Below are positions 1-11,344 of a DNA stretch of 64,000 bases, in pieces. Under the pieces are notes generated by a model. That model did no database searches. It worked only from the letters and a program-made list of their open reading frames with translations, and was not told the DNA's origin. The stretch's first letter is position 1. Every line of letters begins with the position of its first letter. Both the position numbers and the translations under genes were made by a program. This stretch comes from Nymphaea colorata (lineage: Eukaryota; Streptophyta; Magnoliopsida; Nymphaeales; Nymphaeaceae): NCBI RefSeq assembly GCF_008831285.2, contig NC_045145.1, positions 5,890,802 through 5,954,801 on the forward strand, read 5' to 3'.

Positions 1-57
1 ACACAATACGTATCATAAGATACGGCTCTGTGTCATAAGATATGGATAACAATACAT

Positions 58-412
58 AAAACGATTCCTTCTTTACTCTTGGCAACCTCGATACCTAAAA
101 AATATCTGAGTGGTCAGAGGTCTTTTGTAACAAAATGCTTTTGAAGATGTGCCTTTGACTCGGATATATCCTTCATGCTATTTCCTGTCAGTATAGTATC
201 ATTTACATAAACAACCATGACCACCACTCCATTACATTTCTTAATTAGTAATGAATGATGTGATGCTGATCTACAAAAGCCAAAAGAAGACATGACCCCT
301 ACCAATTTTTGATACCATGCACGTGGGTTCTGTTTCAAACCATATAATGCTTTCTTCAACTTCCATACCTTATTACACTCTCCTTGAATCTTAAATTCCT
401 GGTGTTCTTGCA
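58..412 (-). pseudogene. Ty1/copia reverse transcriptase fragment
   Basis: Translation shows the copia RT core: VWKLKKALYGLKQNPRAWY, then the catalytic box as VVYVNDTILTG, so the usual YVDD reads YVND. LQKHFVTKDL follows, then a TGA stop where the family has DLG, then PLRYFLGIEVAKSKEG in the same frame. The fragment is about 118 codons of a domain of roughly 240, cut at both ends, with no LTR nearby. The changed catalytic Asp and the stop mean it is dead. It lies beyond exon 3 of the host gene, in that gene's downstream intron or 3' flank. Confidence 0.88.
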
Positions 413-437
413 TATATAGGCTCAGATAAGTCTCCAC

Positions 438-1454
438 ATATGCATATATTTATTCAAGTTACAAATTCAATTATACATAACAGTAATACTAATAGTATAA
501 TACAATTCATATTTCACGCATTATAGTTCCTAAGCTTCAATACTTTAAATTTTAAAGAAGAGTTTAGAGCACAAAGGCTGAATGTATGATGGGTTCAAAG
601 AACTCGAACAACAAACAGTTTGTATAGACTATATACATTGCATTTGCGCAATATGCAGTAAAAGAGGACATGATAGTTGCAGTGTGCAATGTACAATGTC
701 TTATACTTGGAAGGACTAACAACTAACAACAATAAGTCGTTGGGCTAATGAAGCTAGAAAAAAAAAGCGATGAAACAAATAAAATAGAAAAAAACTAACA
801 TGTTGAAAGCTAATGAAAAGAGTAGATGTAAGATTAACAAAAGAGCAAGTTCAAAAGGAACACGATGCACAAATTTGAGTATAGAATGGGGCAAAACAGA
901 GGAGAAATGGTTATGGCACCCACCTATTGCTAGAAGAACATATGCCAACGGCACCAGAATGATTAGCTGAATGGTCGGATGCCGAAGAGATGCCCTATGG
1001 TAATCCAAAGGGACAAAAAACAGAGTCTCTGTGAGCACGAAGGTTGGAGCTGAAGAGCTTAACGAAAGGGTCAGGAAAAAACCTAAAGTTTGGATAGAAG
1101 TGGACTCGGTCAAAGTTGACCAAGTCCTGCTACAGTCAAACAAGAATTTGGGTACACTGACCATACCTGACACTGCATGGACCGTGTCTGTGCCGTGTCT
1201 AGCCATGTGTTTGTACCCGAACCCATGTCTATCTGAGACGACACTGACACTTTTCGAAGCCATACCCATGTTTCATAGGCTATATCAAGTGGGTCAGTTT
1301 TAGATGAGGCCTAGGTAAGACCCCAGTTGATCCAAAACTTTAAGTGAAAGGTATCAACATTTCATGTCATTTCTTAAGAGGTAACATGAACCCAAAGCGT
1401 CATCCTCCACCTCCTACCTTCCTCTCACAATGTTGTGTTTAGATGAATGTCGAC
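438..1454. other. Non-coding stretch with a GT-rich repeat terminus
   Basis: No gene recognised. The overlapping open frames on both strands at 754-1303 have no domain I know and look like chance. Around 1170-1281 the sequence becomes a degenerate run of GTGTCTGTGCCGTGTC-type words ending in CATGTTTCATAGG. This resembles the subterminal repeats of the CTATGTCACAT family seen at 1455, 19565, 24600 and 27547, so it may be the end of a degraded copy. Confidence 0.4.
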
Positions 1455-2785
1455 CTATGTCACATAGGTGCAGGGTACGGGTGTGGGTGCCAGTGTCGGA
1501 GCGGCACATTCCAAAAAATTTAGGTAAGACAGTGTGGCAAAAATATTTTTTATTATTATAATCAATTTATTATATAAATAAAAATATATATAGCAAATTT
1601 GTCTATAAACAACAAAATTATCAAATAACAAATTTGAAATTGTAAACCAACAATTCAACGAGTCATTAAGTTATTAATGTATAGAACATAATGCATACGA
1701 CCATATTAGTTCAGAACAACATATATTATATATAGTAAAATACTGTAACTTACTAATAACATACTAACATATATACAAAAGCAGAAACTGAAATTAACAT
1801 TTGGAAAGTAGAACACGGCTGCACCTATAATACAAGTAACAAAACTTATATATTAATATATTATAACCAATAGCCAATAATGTATACCACGATATGAAAC
1901 AGCAGTAAAAATGTAAAACAAAATGTCAAAACAGCAAGTTACAACACAATTGTATATTGTATACTATGAAAACAGCAATAAAACAATAACATATTTCAGA
2001 CAACAATTATAAAATCCTAAAAAAGGTGTATCACAAAGAAGAACTGAAAAACACACAGCAAATATAAAAAAACAGGGTTGCAGCAAGAACAAACAATTAT
2101 TCATCAGTCATCACACACGTTAAAAAAAAAATGGAAAAAAAAGCTGGACAACAGTGAAAAATGAACTTAAAAGGGTGATGATAGTTGATACTTGATAGAA
2201 TAATAAAACTACATGGAGAACATCAGAGGATTGGACGTCAGAGGACTGGAAGACAGCCCGCCATCTCAGGTCGCTGTCGCTGTTCACCGAAGGACTGAAA
2301 ACTGATAAAAGAAAAACACTGATTGTTAGAGGACTGAATGTCAGTTGCCTTGTAACAAAGAAAGGCTGAAGGTCACCGCTGGAAGACAGTCTGCAGGTCT
2401 CAGGTCGCTGTCGCACTGATGGCTGCTGGAAAATCATCGTCAATCAAGTCTCTCCACACACACACCAAAGGCCAAACTCCAAAGGGATCGGGCAGTCGAC
2501 TGACTTCTATCGAAGCCTAACCTCCTTTTCAATACTTATAATTAAGTAAAAAACAAAAAAAGACACAATATAGACTCGACACGGGTTGACCGCAACTGAC
2601 TCGAGTCAAACCCGAGTCGGGTGCATGTCGAAAATGGACAGAAATGGTCGGGTCCAGCTGACCGCACCCGAATCTTCTTGACTGATTGTGGGTGCGAGTC
2701 GAAGCCACAACCCCCGTTCGCACCCGCACCCGAGTCGTGTCGATGAGGGTGCGGCGGCTAAATATAAAGCGCGTGCGTGACTTAG
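1455..2785. mobile_element. Possible degraded non-autonomous hAT-like element
   Basis: The left end reads CTATGTCACATAGGTGC followed by GGGTACGGG-like words. The right end, read on the minus strand, begins CTAAGTCAC and is preceded by CGGGTGCGGGTGCG-like words. The same terminal word defines the better supported element at 27547-27875. The flanking 8-mers match at only about 5 of 8 positions, so the target duplication is not convincing. The interior is AT-rich with no coding potential. It could instead be two separate fragments. Confidence 0.35.
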
Positions 2786-2817
2786 AAGACAACCTATGTT
2801 GGAGCAGTGCCACAACT

Positions 2818-2924
2818 ATCACGAGATTTTGAAAATCTCACAATACGAGAAAATCAAATAAAACAAAAAAACGGAAAAAATGGTAAGATTTTAAAAATCT
2901 TACCATTTATGAAAATCTCGTGAT
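2818..2924. repeat. Short inverted-repeat cassette with internal palindromes
   Basis: ATCACGAGATTTT (2818-2830) is repeated inverted as AAAATCTCGTGAT (2912-2924). Inside are a near-palindrome at 2822-2838 and a perfect 13+1+13 palindrome at 2880-2906. It would fold into a cruciform or hairpin and looks like a MITE remnant. No family was assigned. Confidence 0.6.
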
Positions 2925-3167
2925 TTTATCATGATTTTTCTTGAGATTAATATTTTTTTATTTTTTGAGTTTTTTAAGTTTTTTTATTATTTTTTTAATT
3001 TTTAAAAAGAATTGTCAAGATTTTTCGAGAACTACTTTGCCAAAAAATACCCGAGAATGATATTAGTGACAATCGTTGGAGGCAACAGGCAACCAATAAC
3101 AAATAATACCAAGATGGACAGTGGAAGATGATGGCAACGAGTGATGCTTTCTGTTCTTTTCTTTCAG

Positions 3168-3250
3168 GCAATGTTTTAAAGCCTAGTGGCTTGGGATTTG
3201 ACTTGTCCATTTACGACTCATAACTCGGTGGGTCAATTTGGTGGCTTGGG
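3168..3250 (+). repeat. Dispersed repeat with TTTTAAA and GACTC/GACTTG words, copy 1
   Basis: The order of words (TTTTAAAGCC, GTGGCTTGGGA, TTTGACTTG, ACTCATAACTCG, GTGGGTCAA) is matched in inverted orientation at 26455-26545. The two copies are clearly related by eye. No ends or target duplication were identified. It abuts the hAT-like element starting at 3280. Confidence 0.45.
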
Positions 3251-3279
3251 CCAAAGTTTGAAGAAACCTCACTTATAAC

Positions 3280-3596
3280 CACTGTCACAAAAAACACGTC
3301 TTATTGGAAAAAGACGCATATACGCCAAAAGAGAGTCAGCCGTATTAAACATGAAAAAGAATGCGTCTTTTTTAAAAAAACGCCAGAAAATAAAAAATGT
3401 GAAAAAAACACATATTATACGCGTTTTTTCGTATTTTTTATGATTTTTTATAATTTTTAGAATTTATTAAATGTTTTAAATTTTTTAAAAATTTACAGAG
3501 ATTGTCCCGTTTTATTCTCGAGATATACAACTTTGTCGTATTATACCCAAGAAATTCATCGCCGTATAATACCCGGACACATTTTTTGTGACAATG
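3280..3596. mobile_element. Non-autonomous hAT-like element, short copy
   Basis: The left end is CACTGTCACAAAAAAC and the right end is TTTTTTGTGACAATG, so the outer 10 bases form terminal inverted repeats with one mismatch. The flanks CTTATAAC (3272-3279) and CATATAAC (3597-3604) match at 7 of 8 bases, fitting the 8-bp target duplication of hAT elements. The interior has AAAACGC and CGTATTATACCC words, shared with the longer relative at 25243-26067. At 317 bp it has no coding capacity. Confidence 0.72.
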
Positions 3597-3737
3597 CATA
3601 TAACTAAATTATCTAAACAATATTCCAGTTTTGTTACTTATTTTTGTTACTCTGTAAACACACAAAAAAAATTGAAAGGGAGGGATGCAGAAAAAGCAGG
3701 ACGAGAGAGGCATCATAAATATGAATGTGTATATTGT

Positions 3738-3772
3738 GAGAGAGAGAGAGAGGTAGAGAGAGAGAGAGAGGG
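3738..3772. repeat. (GA)n microsatellite
   Basis: Mostly GA dinucleotides with two small interruptions, lying in a wider purine-rich tract up to about 3900. Confidence 0.9.
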
Positions 3773-3899
3773 AGAGCAAAAGGGATGCCTAAAATTTGAA
3801 AGAGAGAAGCCATAAATATGAGAGAAAGAAACTTGAAAATAAGAAAAAGAGGGACAATAAAGAGAGAGTGTGACATTGGGAAGATGAGACAAAGAAAGA

Positions 3900-5050
3900 C
3901 ACTAGAAATAGCCGGGAGAATTGCTAGAAATTTAATGTTCTTTTAATACTTTTGAAATTTTACAACTGTGACCTGAGTCACACCAAGTTTTGTGCACAAA
4001 CAAGGCCCCCTACTAGGTTGACCTGGTAGGACACTGAGCTTAGCCGAGTCAACAGTTGAAGTGGTAAAACAATGCTTTCATGTGGCTTGATGATGCATGA
4101 AATGCATCATGTTCTAGCATTAAAAGCATGCAGTCATCTACATTTTTAGTGTTCCAAACCCATGATTAAGATGTTTTCTACATCAAGGAGTTTGTTTCAA
4201 ATTTTAAGTAATTTGGAATTAAATTGAGGAAGAAGCAGTTATCCTTCGTATTTCGGAGCAAATCAATGAAATCCAAATTCAAATCCATATAAAATTGTCC
4301 AATTTCAGATCTTGAATCAGTTTGGAGCATAAAAACAAGATCCAAGCTCCAAAATACCATTCAAATTATTAAAATTTCAAAAGAAAACCGGGGCCAACCT
4401 AGAGTGTTTTTGAGGTTTCGTGGATTTTTTTGTCTCCCATTCCCACTTCTATGAACCTTTTAAGTCGTTGCTTCCCAGCTCCACTTCCTGAATCACTTCT
4501 TGCTCCTACTTCCACCATTGGTAACCTTGGGAACTTCACTGCCAAAGGCTTACTAATTCACATGACTGATTCCACTTGATGGCATTCTGTCACACAATCA
4601 TATGCAAGATTTAAGCATCCAGGTCCTTCCAAATATTTCCCCTTTGGCTCGTGGCTAAGCAACAAAAGTTCATCTGTCATGGCCATATCTCATGGTTTTA
4701 ATTGATCTCTCAGCATACATTTGCTTCTGGATGGATACTGGTTTCCTATTTTCTCAACAGGCGCCATTTGCCACAGATTTGCTTATCAGTCTTCAACACT
4801 TTCATGATCCAAAGAGGTGATCATTTTTTTAATGACCATTTGTTTTACATTCAGTTTTCTTCCAAGGATAATAGACAAAGTTCCTGCTTATTGACTTCAA
4901 TTATGTAACTAAAAATGCATCAGGAGCAATTACATATTAAGAAAAAAAAGTTCCTTCAGGAGTAACATATGATCATGAATCAAAAGATAATCTAAAAGTA
5001 TATATTCAAAAATCTCTGGGACTGCATGCACCAGTTTATGATTCACATAC
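3900..5050. other. Presumed intron or 3' flank of the host gene, no exon found
   Basis: This stretch lies directly downstream of exon 3 on the minus strand. I searched it for an exon encoding a membrane span after an acceptor and saw none. It holds ordinary AT-rich sequence. Around 3985-4060 there is a short region with GTTGACCTGG and GAGTCAAC words that may belong to an old repeat. Confidence 0.4.
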
Positions 5051-5383
5051 CTCAAAACCTAGAATGGTTAATTTTTCTCCATCTACAGTTGGTGTGCAAC
5101 TTTTAAAAATCATATAATGTTGCTTCTTCTTTTTCTCTTCTTTTGATGAGCTGCCCTTCAATAATCTCCTTCCTAGAAGCCTTTCAGGAGAAGCAAAATC
5201 CTTCCTTTGCTGAAATGCCGAATATGCATTCCAATGATTGGAAGAATACAATGCAGAAGTACCCTGCAGAGCAAGCCTGCCTTTCTGATACTTTTGCCCA
5301 TTTACTTCTAGAGAATGCTCAACATCTGCACATTTGAACGGAATCCGATAGCCAGTCTCACTGCAGTGGTACTTCTCATCACT
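5051..5383 (-). CDS. Host gene exon 3: ectodomain of a cysteine-rich secretory or membrane protein
   Basis: This exon is 333 bp, exactly 111 codons. The acceptor is TTTCTTGCAG|AGT and the donor GAG|GTATGT is an excellent plant consensus. The encoded segment starts SDEKYHCSETGYRIPFKC and ends EKLTILGFE, both phase 0. It joins in phase to exon 2 (...CHYSEK), giving a continuous Cys-rich ectodomain. A polar, Lys/Ser-rich linker lies in the middle (SSSKEEKKKK). From memory the joined protein resembles a small conserved plant family with a signal peptide, a Cys-rich region and a C-terminal membrane span. I cannot give a family accession or function. The neighbours are transposons on both sides. 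An alternative is a processed or orphan exon, but both splice sites being intact argues against that. Confidence 0.78.
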
Positions 5384-5667
5384 CTGCAAGAAATCCTGTT
5401 AGGAAATGAAAGATGACTGATAATAACAGTATGATACCAATCAAATGGAAATAAAACAAATACAACATTTTAAGAGATGATAATTGGCAAATGAGGTAAA
5501 TTATCTTTTGATCCTACCAAGATGAATTGGTTCAAAGAGCAAGCTCTAAATCCCTTAACTCAAGAAAATTGCTGCCACTATGGACTTATAAACCATGCCC
5601 TCGGTAATTCTGTCCATCATTTCACAAGTATGGACAAATCCACATTGATTTTCTATAAGATTGGGCC

Positions 5668-5815
5668 AATTGGCAGACCCAGAAATTGAAATGAGGGGAG
5701 GCACAAATATAGAAGTTTGTAGTTGAAGGGGGCACATGTAAATATATGTGGATGTAAAAGATATTTTGACAAGTTTGTGGAAGCAGTGGCCTCCTGGTAT
5801 ATGTGGCTCCACACT
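5668..5815. mobile_element. Possible short TIR element remnant
   Basis: The left side reads TTGGCAGACCCAGAAATT and the right side GCAGTGGCCTCC...GTGGCTCCACACTAG. These resemble, imperfectly, the CAGTGGCGGAGCCAC-type ends common in plant MITEs. No target duplication was found, so the call is tentative. Confidence 0.3.
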
Positions 5816-6230
5816 AGATGCATATCTAGGGTTTTATAAAGGTATGGAAACAGACCGTAGGATTAGAATCTTGACAAACATTCTAAATCAAAAAACATAC
5901 ATGCAACGAGTACGGATGCGAGCCTTGTTATTGGTTATATAAGAATGGAACACTAGATTGCTTGGTTATGATGCATATGTAGGTTTTCTTTTATAGGTTC
6001 AGAATAAAAGCACCTGGAATCTGAAAAAAATAATATTCTAGCCTAAAAAAAAATCAACATATTTTTCACAACATGGTTCATGTGAACAAAGGGGGCTATG
6101 CTGTAATTAAGAGAGGAACACAGAAATTCAGCATACACTTTTATTTCGCATGTCTGAGAGCATTAGTTTACTGGATCAGGTCTAGGACACCATGTATGGG
6201 ACTGAGATTTTTCAGGTCTTCGGTCTTTAT
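5816..6230. other. Unassigned flank of copia A
   Basis: No domain recognised. If copia A inserted into copia B, this should contain the 5' part of B, but I could not recognise integrase or connector sequence here. The last five bases (TTTAT, 6226-6230) match the other flank of copia A (CTTAT, 11345-11349) at four of five positions. Confidence 0.35.
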
Positions 6231-6518
6231 TGTAAGATTTTGATATCTAATACCAAACCACCGACCGAATGAACTTAGATGCAAGAGGAGGAAGAGAGAA
6301 GTGGGCTGCACGTCCAAGCAAGAGAGAGATGAAAGAGAGCAGCAACAAATGACATCTGCCTCTTATTATCATTATATACTAATCACGATTTAGGGTACAT
6401 CATAAAATACACAAAATAACAATAAGATTTACAAGTATGCCACCGCCCATGATGTGTTGGGCGTGTGGATCAAATGGGTCGGGTCTGAGTGACCCGATCC
6501 ATATGTACAAACTTAACA
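6231..6518 (-). repeat. Copia A 3' LTR
   Basis: This 288-bp LTR matches 11056-11344 almost base for base. On the element strand it starts TGTTAAGTTTG and ends ATCTTACA, with the TG...CA termini of LTRs. It has a GGGTCACTCAGACCCGAC-like block near its start, where the other LTR carries one extra 5-bp GGGTC unit. It directly follows the polypurine tract. Confidence 0.95.
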
Positions 6519-6529
6519 GCCCCCCTCAA
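6519..6529 (-). other. Copia A polypurine tract
   Basis: On the minus strand the sequence TTGAGGGGGGC lies immediately before the TGTTAAG start of the 3' LTR, as expected for plus-strand priming. Confidence 0.85.
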
Positions 6530-8495
6530 GTTGTGCATGGGGTTTGATCATGCGCAACTTGTTCTTCAATTCCCAGAAATGGTGTCCTGTGAGTCCCTTG
6601 GTAAAAAGATCAGCCACTTGTTCAGACATAGATATATAAGTGGGAACAATCTCGTCTTCAGCAACCTTTTGACGAATGAAGTGTTGATCAATCTTTATAT
6701 GCTTAGTGCGATTATGTAGAACAGGATTCAGGCAATCTTGATCGCGCTTTGGTTGTCACAAAATAAAGATGACTGAGCAATGGGAAGAGAAAGTTTCCCA
6801 AGCAGATGACGTAACCATGAAGCTTCAACGGTGCCTGCAGCGATTGCCCTATATTCTGCCTCAGTGCTAGATCTGGCAACTGCACGTTGTTTCCTGCTAC
6901 TCCAACAAATAACATTGGAATCAAGGAAGAGACAATAACCGGAAACTGATCGTCTATCGTCTGGATCACCTGCCCAACTTGCATCAGTATAAGTGAAAAT
7001 GTTGTGGCCATGCAAAACAGTTGACTGTCTTGTGTAGATGAGTCCATCCCTAAGAGTAGCCTTAAGATAACGCAAAATACGTTTGGTAGCATCCATATGC
7101 GCTTCTGTAGGTGCATGCATAAACTGAGAGACTTGATTCACAACATATACTATGTCTGGGCGTGTAAAAGTGAGATATTACAAGATGCCAACTATACTCC
7201 GATAGAAACTAGGATTTGGGTAGGCATCACTCCCATCAGATGCATTTAATTTTGTGTTGGGAACACTAGGTGTATTTATGGGCTTGCAACTTGTCATACA
7301 TGCCCTATCCAAAATATTAAGAGTGTATTTATGTTGTGTAAGAGTTAATGTGCCACCTTTTCTATCAAGCTCAACACCCAAGAAATACCATAGTTCGTCG
7401 AGATCCTTCATCTTGAATTCTTGTTGCAATACCTCCTTAACATGGGATATGTGACATGAAGAGTTTCCAGTAAGAACTATGTCATCTACATATATAAGTA
7501 GCCAAATGGTAACTTCACCTGAATGATAGATGAATAAGGAATGATCAAGTGAACTTCTGAGGAAACCAGCCTGTTGTATATGGAGGGAAAATCTATCGAA
7601 CCATGAACGAGATGCTTGCTTAAGCCCATACAGTGATTTTTGTAATTTGCACACCCATTTGGTTGGATCATTAGAAACATATCCTGGAGGTTGTTCCATA
7701 TAAACTTTTTCCTTTAGAAAGCCATAAAGAAAAGCATTTTTAACATCCAACTGATATAAATTCCAACTGTATGAGACGGCAAGAGAGATGATAACTCAGA
7801 TCGTTCTCATCTTGATGACTGGACTGAAAGTCTCATCATAATCTTCCCCGTACTGCTGAGTGAAGCCTCTAGCCACGAGTCGAGCCTTATATCTATCAAT
7901 GCTTCCATCAGGTTTATACTTGAGTTTGTAAACCCATTTTGAGCCCACTACATTCGTACCATCTGGACGAAGAACAATCTCCCATGTTTGACATTCATTT
8001 AAGGCAGCCATTTCTTCATTCATGGCCTCGATCCAATGTTTGCTTTTGCACGCTTGCTCATAGCATTTGGACTCCACCTTTTTGTTCAATTCTGTCATGA
8101 AGAACTGAAAATCCAAAGAGAAATTACCATAACTTACCCATCTATCAATAGGGTGCCGCACACATTCTGATCTACGTGGACAAGTAGTGGCAGTTTCTGG
8201 ATCAGCTGGAACTGATCATCAATTATACACCATTCCTGAAAACCGATTAGGTGAAGTCATGCTCATGTTGTTGGTCCTGAGTAGATGAAGGTATGTTGTC
8301 CATCTGAGTGTTTGTGGCTGTCTCGATCAATAGTTCTGTCACTTTGTGCATGGTGTGTATCAGCTCTTTGGTCTAATATTTCAGCATTCAGCCATGAGCC
8401 ATATACATCATTTCTAACATTAAGTGTTGCATGTGGCTCCTTTAAATCCTTCAACCTGAGCTCGTAAAAAACAACATGTCGTGAAATATGCACAC
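6523..8495 (-). pseudogene. Copia A reverse transcriptase and RNase H, broken
   Basis: RT starts near HWIEAMNEEMAALNECQTWE and includes VGSKWVYKLKYKPDGSIDRY, KARLVARGFTQQYGEDY, LDVKNAFLYG, SLYGLKQASRSWF and the intact catalytic box IYVDDIVLTGN. RNase H has YTDASWAGDPDDRRSVSGY, RSSTEAEYRAIA and CDNQSAIKIA. In-frame stops: TGA in the segment after MRTI (about 7795) and TAA before YLTFTRPDI (about 7177), both explicable as C-to-T changes. A frameshift at about 6727 moves the C-terminal tail (NPVLHNRTKHIKIDQHFI, TKGLTGHHFWELKN) into another frame. Otherwise the domain is complete. Confidence 0.93.
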
Positions 8496-9975
8496 GTCAT
8501 TGTAACAGCAATAGCCTTTATAATTTTCTGCATAACCCACAAATCTACACATGACAGCTCGAACTTGAAACTTATTTCTCAAAGAAACATCAACATGAAC
8601 ATAACAGATGCATCCAAAAACACGTAGCTCATCATAATTTGGTTGTTCTTTGATGTAAAATAAAGAATGGAGATTTTCCTTCAAGCATGGATAGTGGCAG
8701 TCGATTAATAACATGAACAGCAGTATAGAAGGCTTCAGTCCATAAAGTCATGGGCACATCAGTGTTATGCATAATACTGAGAGCACTTTCACCTATGTGC
8801 CTATGTTTTCTTTCAGCAATACCATTCTGTTGTGGTATGTGAGGACAGGAAATCTATCCAGTGATCCCATGATTTAGTAAGTACTTAGTAAATTCATTTG
8901 AAATGACCTCACCACCACCATCACATTGAAAATGCACGATATTACTAGAGTATTTGTTTTGGACCAAAGCGTGGAATTGGGTGAACAAGCGGAAAACGTC
9001 TGATTTGCTTTTCATGAAGTGGATCCAAGTGTAACGAGAATAAGAATCAATGAAAACAACATAATATTTACTCCCGGAAGAGGAAGAAATAGGAGTAGGC
9101 CCCCAAACATCAGAATAAATGGTGTCAAATAACTTCGAAGCTCGCTTATTTATTGATTGAAAAGGAAGAGCATGGCTCTTACAAATATGACAACTTGAGC
9201 ACATGCTAGACTCACTAACAGGACTTAGACTGGACTTTTGTAATAGTCCGTCAGCAACAAGACTTTGAATGAAAGACCAACTACAATGTACCAAACGATC
9301 GTGCCAAAGAGATGGCATATCATATTCTGTAATATTGACTTCACTATGATTGGGAAAGGATGAATCTGAAACACAAGACTTAGACACTTTTGGAGCTTCT
9401 TCAATGACGTACATGTCTCCTTTGCGAACACCCTCAGCGAATGTCTTCTTGGTTCGAGCATCCTCAACATAAACAGAAGAAGGAGTAAACTCAACAGAGG
9501 AATGAGTATCATCAATAAGCTTTGACACAAAAATGATATTTTTCTTGACATTTAGAACAACAAGAACATTCTTTAAGGGAATTGAGGAATGAGCCATGGA
9601 TAAGTGTGCATTTCCAATATGTGATATTTTGTGATGGGAACCATCTCCTGTGAAGACTAAGCCTTTAGCTAAATAAGGGAGAGCACTAGAAAGCTTACCT
9701 ACGTAATCAATTACATGAGCTGCAGCACCAGAATCCACATACCATTGTCTTTCCTCATTTTGCTTGAGATTGACTTTAGACAACGCTGTCATTAAAATCT
9801 GCTGCACATCAGGGAAAATGTTCGATGTTGCAGTCGTGTTCGAAACAGATGACTGCTGCCTTATTGTCACGCCTGACCTGTTTTCCCTTGTTCTGTGGGT
9901 TATGCAACATTTTGACTTCACATGACCTCTCTTATTGCAATAAAAACAAGTAGGTATCCTTCGTGGTACATTTGC
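8450..9975 (-). pseudogene. Copia A zinc knuckle, protease and integrase, broken
   Basis: The zinc knuckle CFYCNKRGHVKSKC (9948-9907, C-x2-C-x4-H-x4-C) follows gag after one in-frame TAG. The protease active site is WYVDSGAAAH near 9740. Integrase shows the H/C zinc-binding region (LWHDRLVHCSW, CSSCHICKS) and catalytic acidic sites in YSDVWGPTP and CDGGGEV. A TAG at about 8853 interrupts before PQQNGIAERKHRH, which holds the catalytic Glu. Two frameshifts follow, near 8670 (before EQPNYDELRVFGC) and near 8490 (before ISRHVVFYE). Confidence 0.92.
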
Positions 9976-10773
9976 CTATGCATTTGTGTTAGGTGTAGGA
10001 AGGATACCTCTCCTCATCCCTGCCTGTGAGTTCCAAACTCTTGGATGACTTCCTTGTAAAGCATGGGTCCCAGTGACCAATACATTGTGACCGCAAGAAT
10101 GAACTAATCCATGTCGTTGTACACGACTTGCTTCATGTTGAATCAATTTTGCTTTCAAGTCTTCAAAAGAGGGAAGAACAGGCAATACCTCTAAAGCAGT
10201 GCAGAAAACATCAAATTCTAACCCCAATCCACTCAAAGCCTGTTGTATCTTGTCCTTGTCACTGACTGGATGCCCTATGATGGCAAGTTGATCGCTGACA
10301 TTTTTTATCTCGTGTATATATTCCAAGACTGAACGTGTGTCTCGCTTGATATCTTGAAATTGCCTCTTGAGTTGTAGAAATCTCGCTTCTAATACTTGAG
10401 AATATGTGGTAGCAAGTAAATTGCACAACTCAAGTGCTGAAAGATCATCATCAACACCCGCCAAAACTTCCTCTGATAGTATGGAGGTGATATAAGCAAC
10501 GAGAGATTGATCATGAGCCATCCACATCTCATATTCAGGATTGATTTCTACAATGGTCTCTTGAACTTGCCCTGCAACATTCTTCACCTCTCGCATAATC
10601 CATTCAGGTGGCGCAGGTGTGGTGACATTGAGATGTCCATAGAGACGGTAACTCTTGATGAAAGGGACTATTTGATGTTTCCATGTCAAATAATTGGTGT
10701 GATTTAGCTTTTGTGAGATGAGTTGGGAGAAGAAATTGAACGACAAGATGCTGGAATTGCGGTGGGGATCCAT
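9976..10773 (-). pseudogene. Copia A gag
   Basis: An open frame of 265 codons starting MDPHRNSSILSFNF, with the copia gag features NYLTWKHQIVPFIKSYRLYG near the N-terminus and LEARFLQLKRQFQDIKR and SVLEYIHEIKNVSDQLA in the middle. It is the least damaged part of the element: only the TAG at its end separates it from the in-frame zinc knuckle. Gag packages the RNA into virus-like particles in the cytoplasm. Confidence 0.9.
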
Positions 10774-11042
10774 AAATGCAATAATCAGAAAATAGGTAAA
10801 AAATAGAAATTTTGAGATTAGGGTTAGGTGGCTGACGGTAGGGCAGATTAGGACAGATTAGGGCAGACACGGTAGGGTTAGGGCAGACGGTAGGATTAGG
10901 GCAGAAAATTTGGGGATTGGAGTTAGGGCAGAAATTTGGGGATTAGGGCAAAAAATAGAGATTTGAAGATTAGGACAGAAAAGAAACAAAGATTAGGGCA
11001 GAAATTAGAGATTCTTACCGAACATTCTCAGTGGCAAAACCT

Positions 11043-11055
11043 GGCTCAGATACCA
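11043..11055 (-). other. Copia A primer-binding site
   Basis: The minus strand reads TGGTATCTGAGCC immediately after the LTR end. This complements the 3' end of plant initiator tRNA-Met (TGGTATCAGAGC-type site) with one mismatch. Confidence 0.9.
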
Positions 11056-11344
11056 TGTAAGATTTTGATATCTAATATCAAACCACTGAATGAACTTAGA
11101 TGCAAGAGGAGGAAGAGAGAAGTGGGCTGCACGTCCAAGCAAGAGAGAGATGAAAGAGAGCAGCAACAAATGACGTCTACCTCTTGTTATCATTATATAC
11201 TAATCACGATTTAGAGTACATCATAAAATACACAAAATAACAATAAGATTTACAAGTATGCCACCGCCCATGATGTGTTGGGCATGTAGATCAAATGGGT
11301 CGGGTCGGGTCTGGGTGACCCGATCCATATGTACAAACTTAACA
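11056..11344 (-). repeat. Copia A 5' LTR
   Basis: This 289-bp LTR is the partner of 6231-6518. The differences I count are nearly all transitions, plus a 4-bp and a 5-bp length difference. The primer-binding site abuts its end. Confidence 0.95.

Larger units (their letters stand above)
6231..11344 (-). mobile_element. Copia A: near full-length Ty1/copia element with both LTRs
   Basis: A 5.1-kb minus-strand element with LTRs at 6231-6518 and 11056-11344, each reading TGTTAAG...CTTACA on the element strand. The primer-binding site and polypurine tract are in place. Domain order is gag, zinc knuckle, protease, integrase, reverse transcriptase, RNase H, which is the Ty1/copia order. The reading frame is broken by four in-frame stops and at least three frameshifts, so it is dead but fairly young. 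The LTRs differ at about 9 bases plus 4-bp and 5-bp indels, roughly 97% identity. The flanks TTTAT and CTTAT are a near-perfect 5-bp duplication. Confidence 0.93.

Noticed and set aside
754-1303. 171-codon and 90-codon overlapping frames on opposite strands
   Set aside because: No known domain. The hydrophobic C-terminal run comes from an AT/T-rich tract, and one frame runs through GT-rich repeat words. Likely chance.
5555-5942. Overlapping 85- and 64-codon frames as host exons
   Set aside because: The region has degraded TIR-element words and neither frame has matching splice sites or similarity to the host gene.
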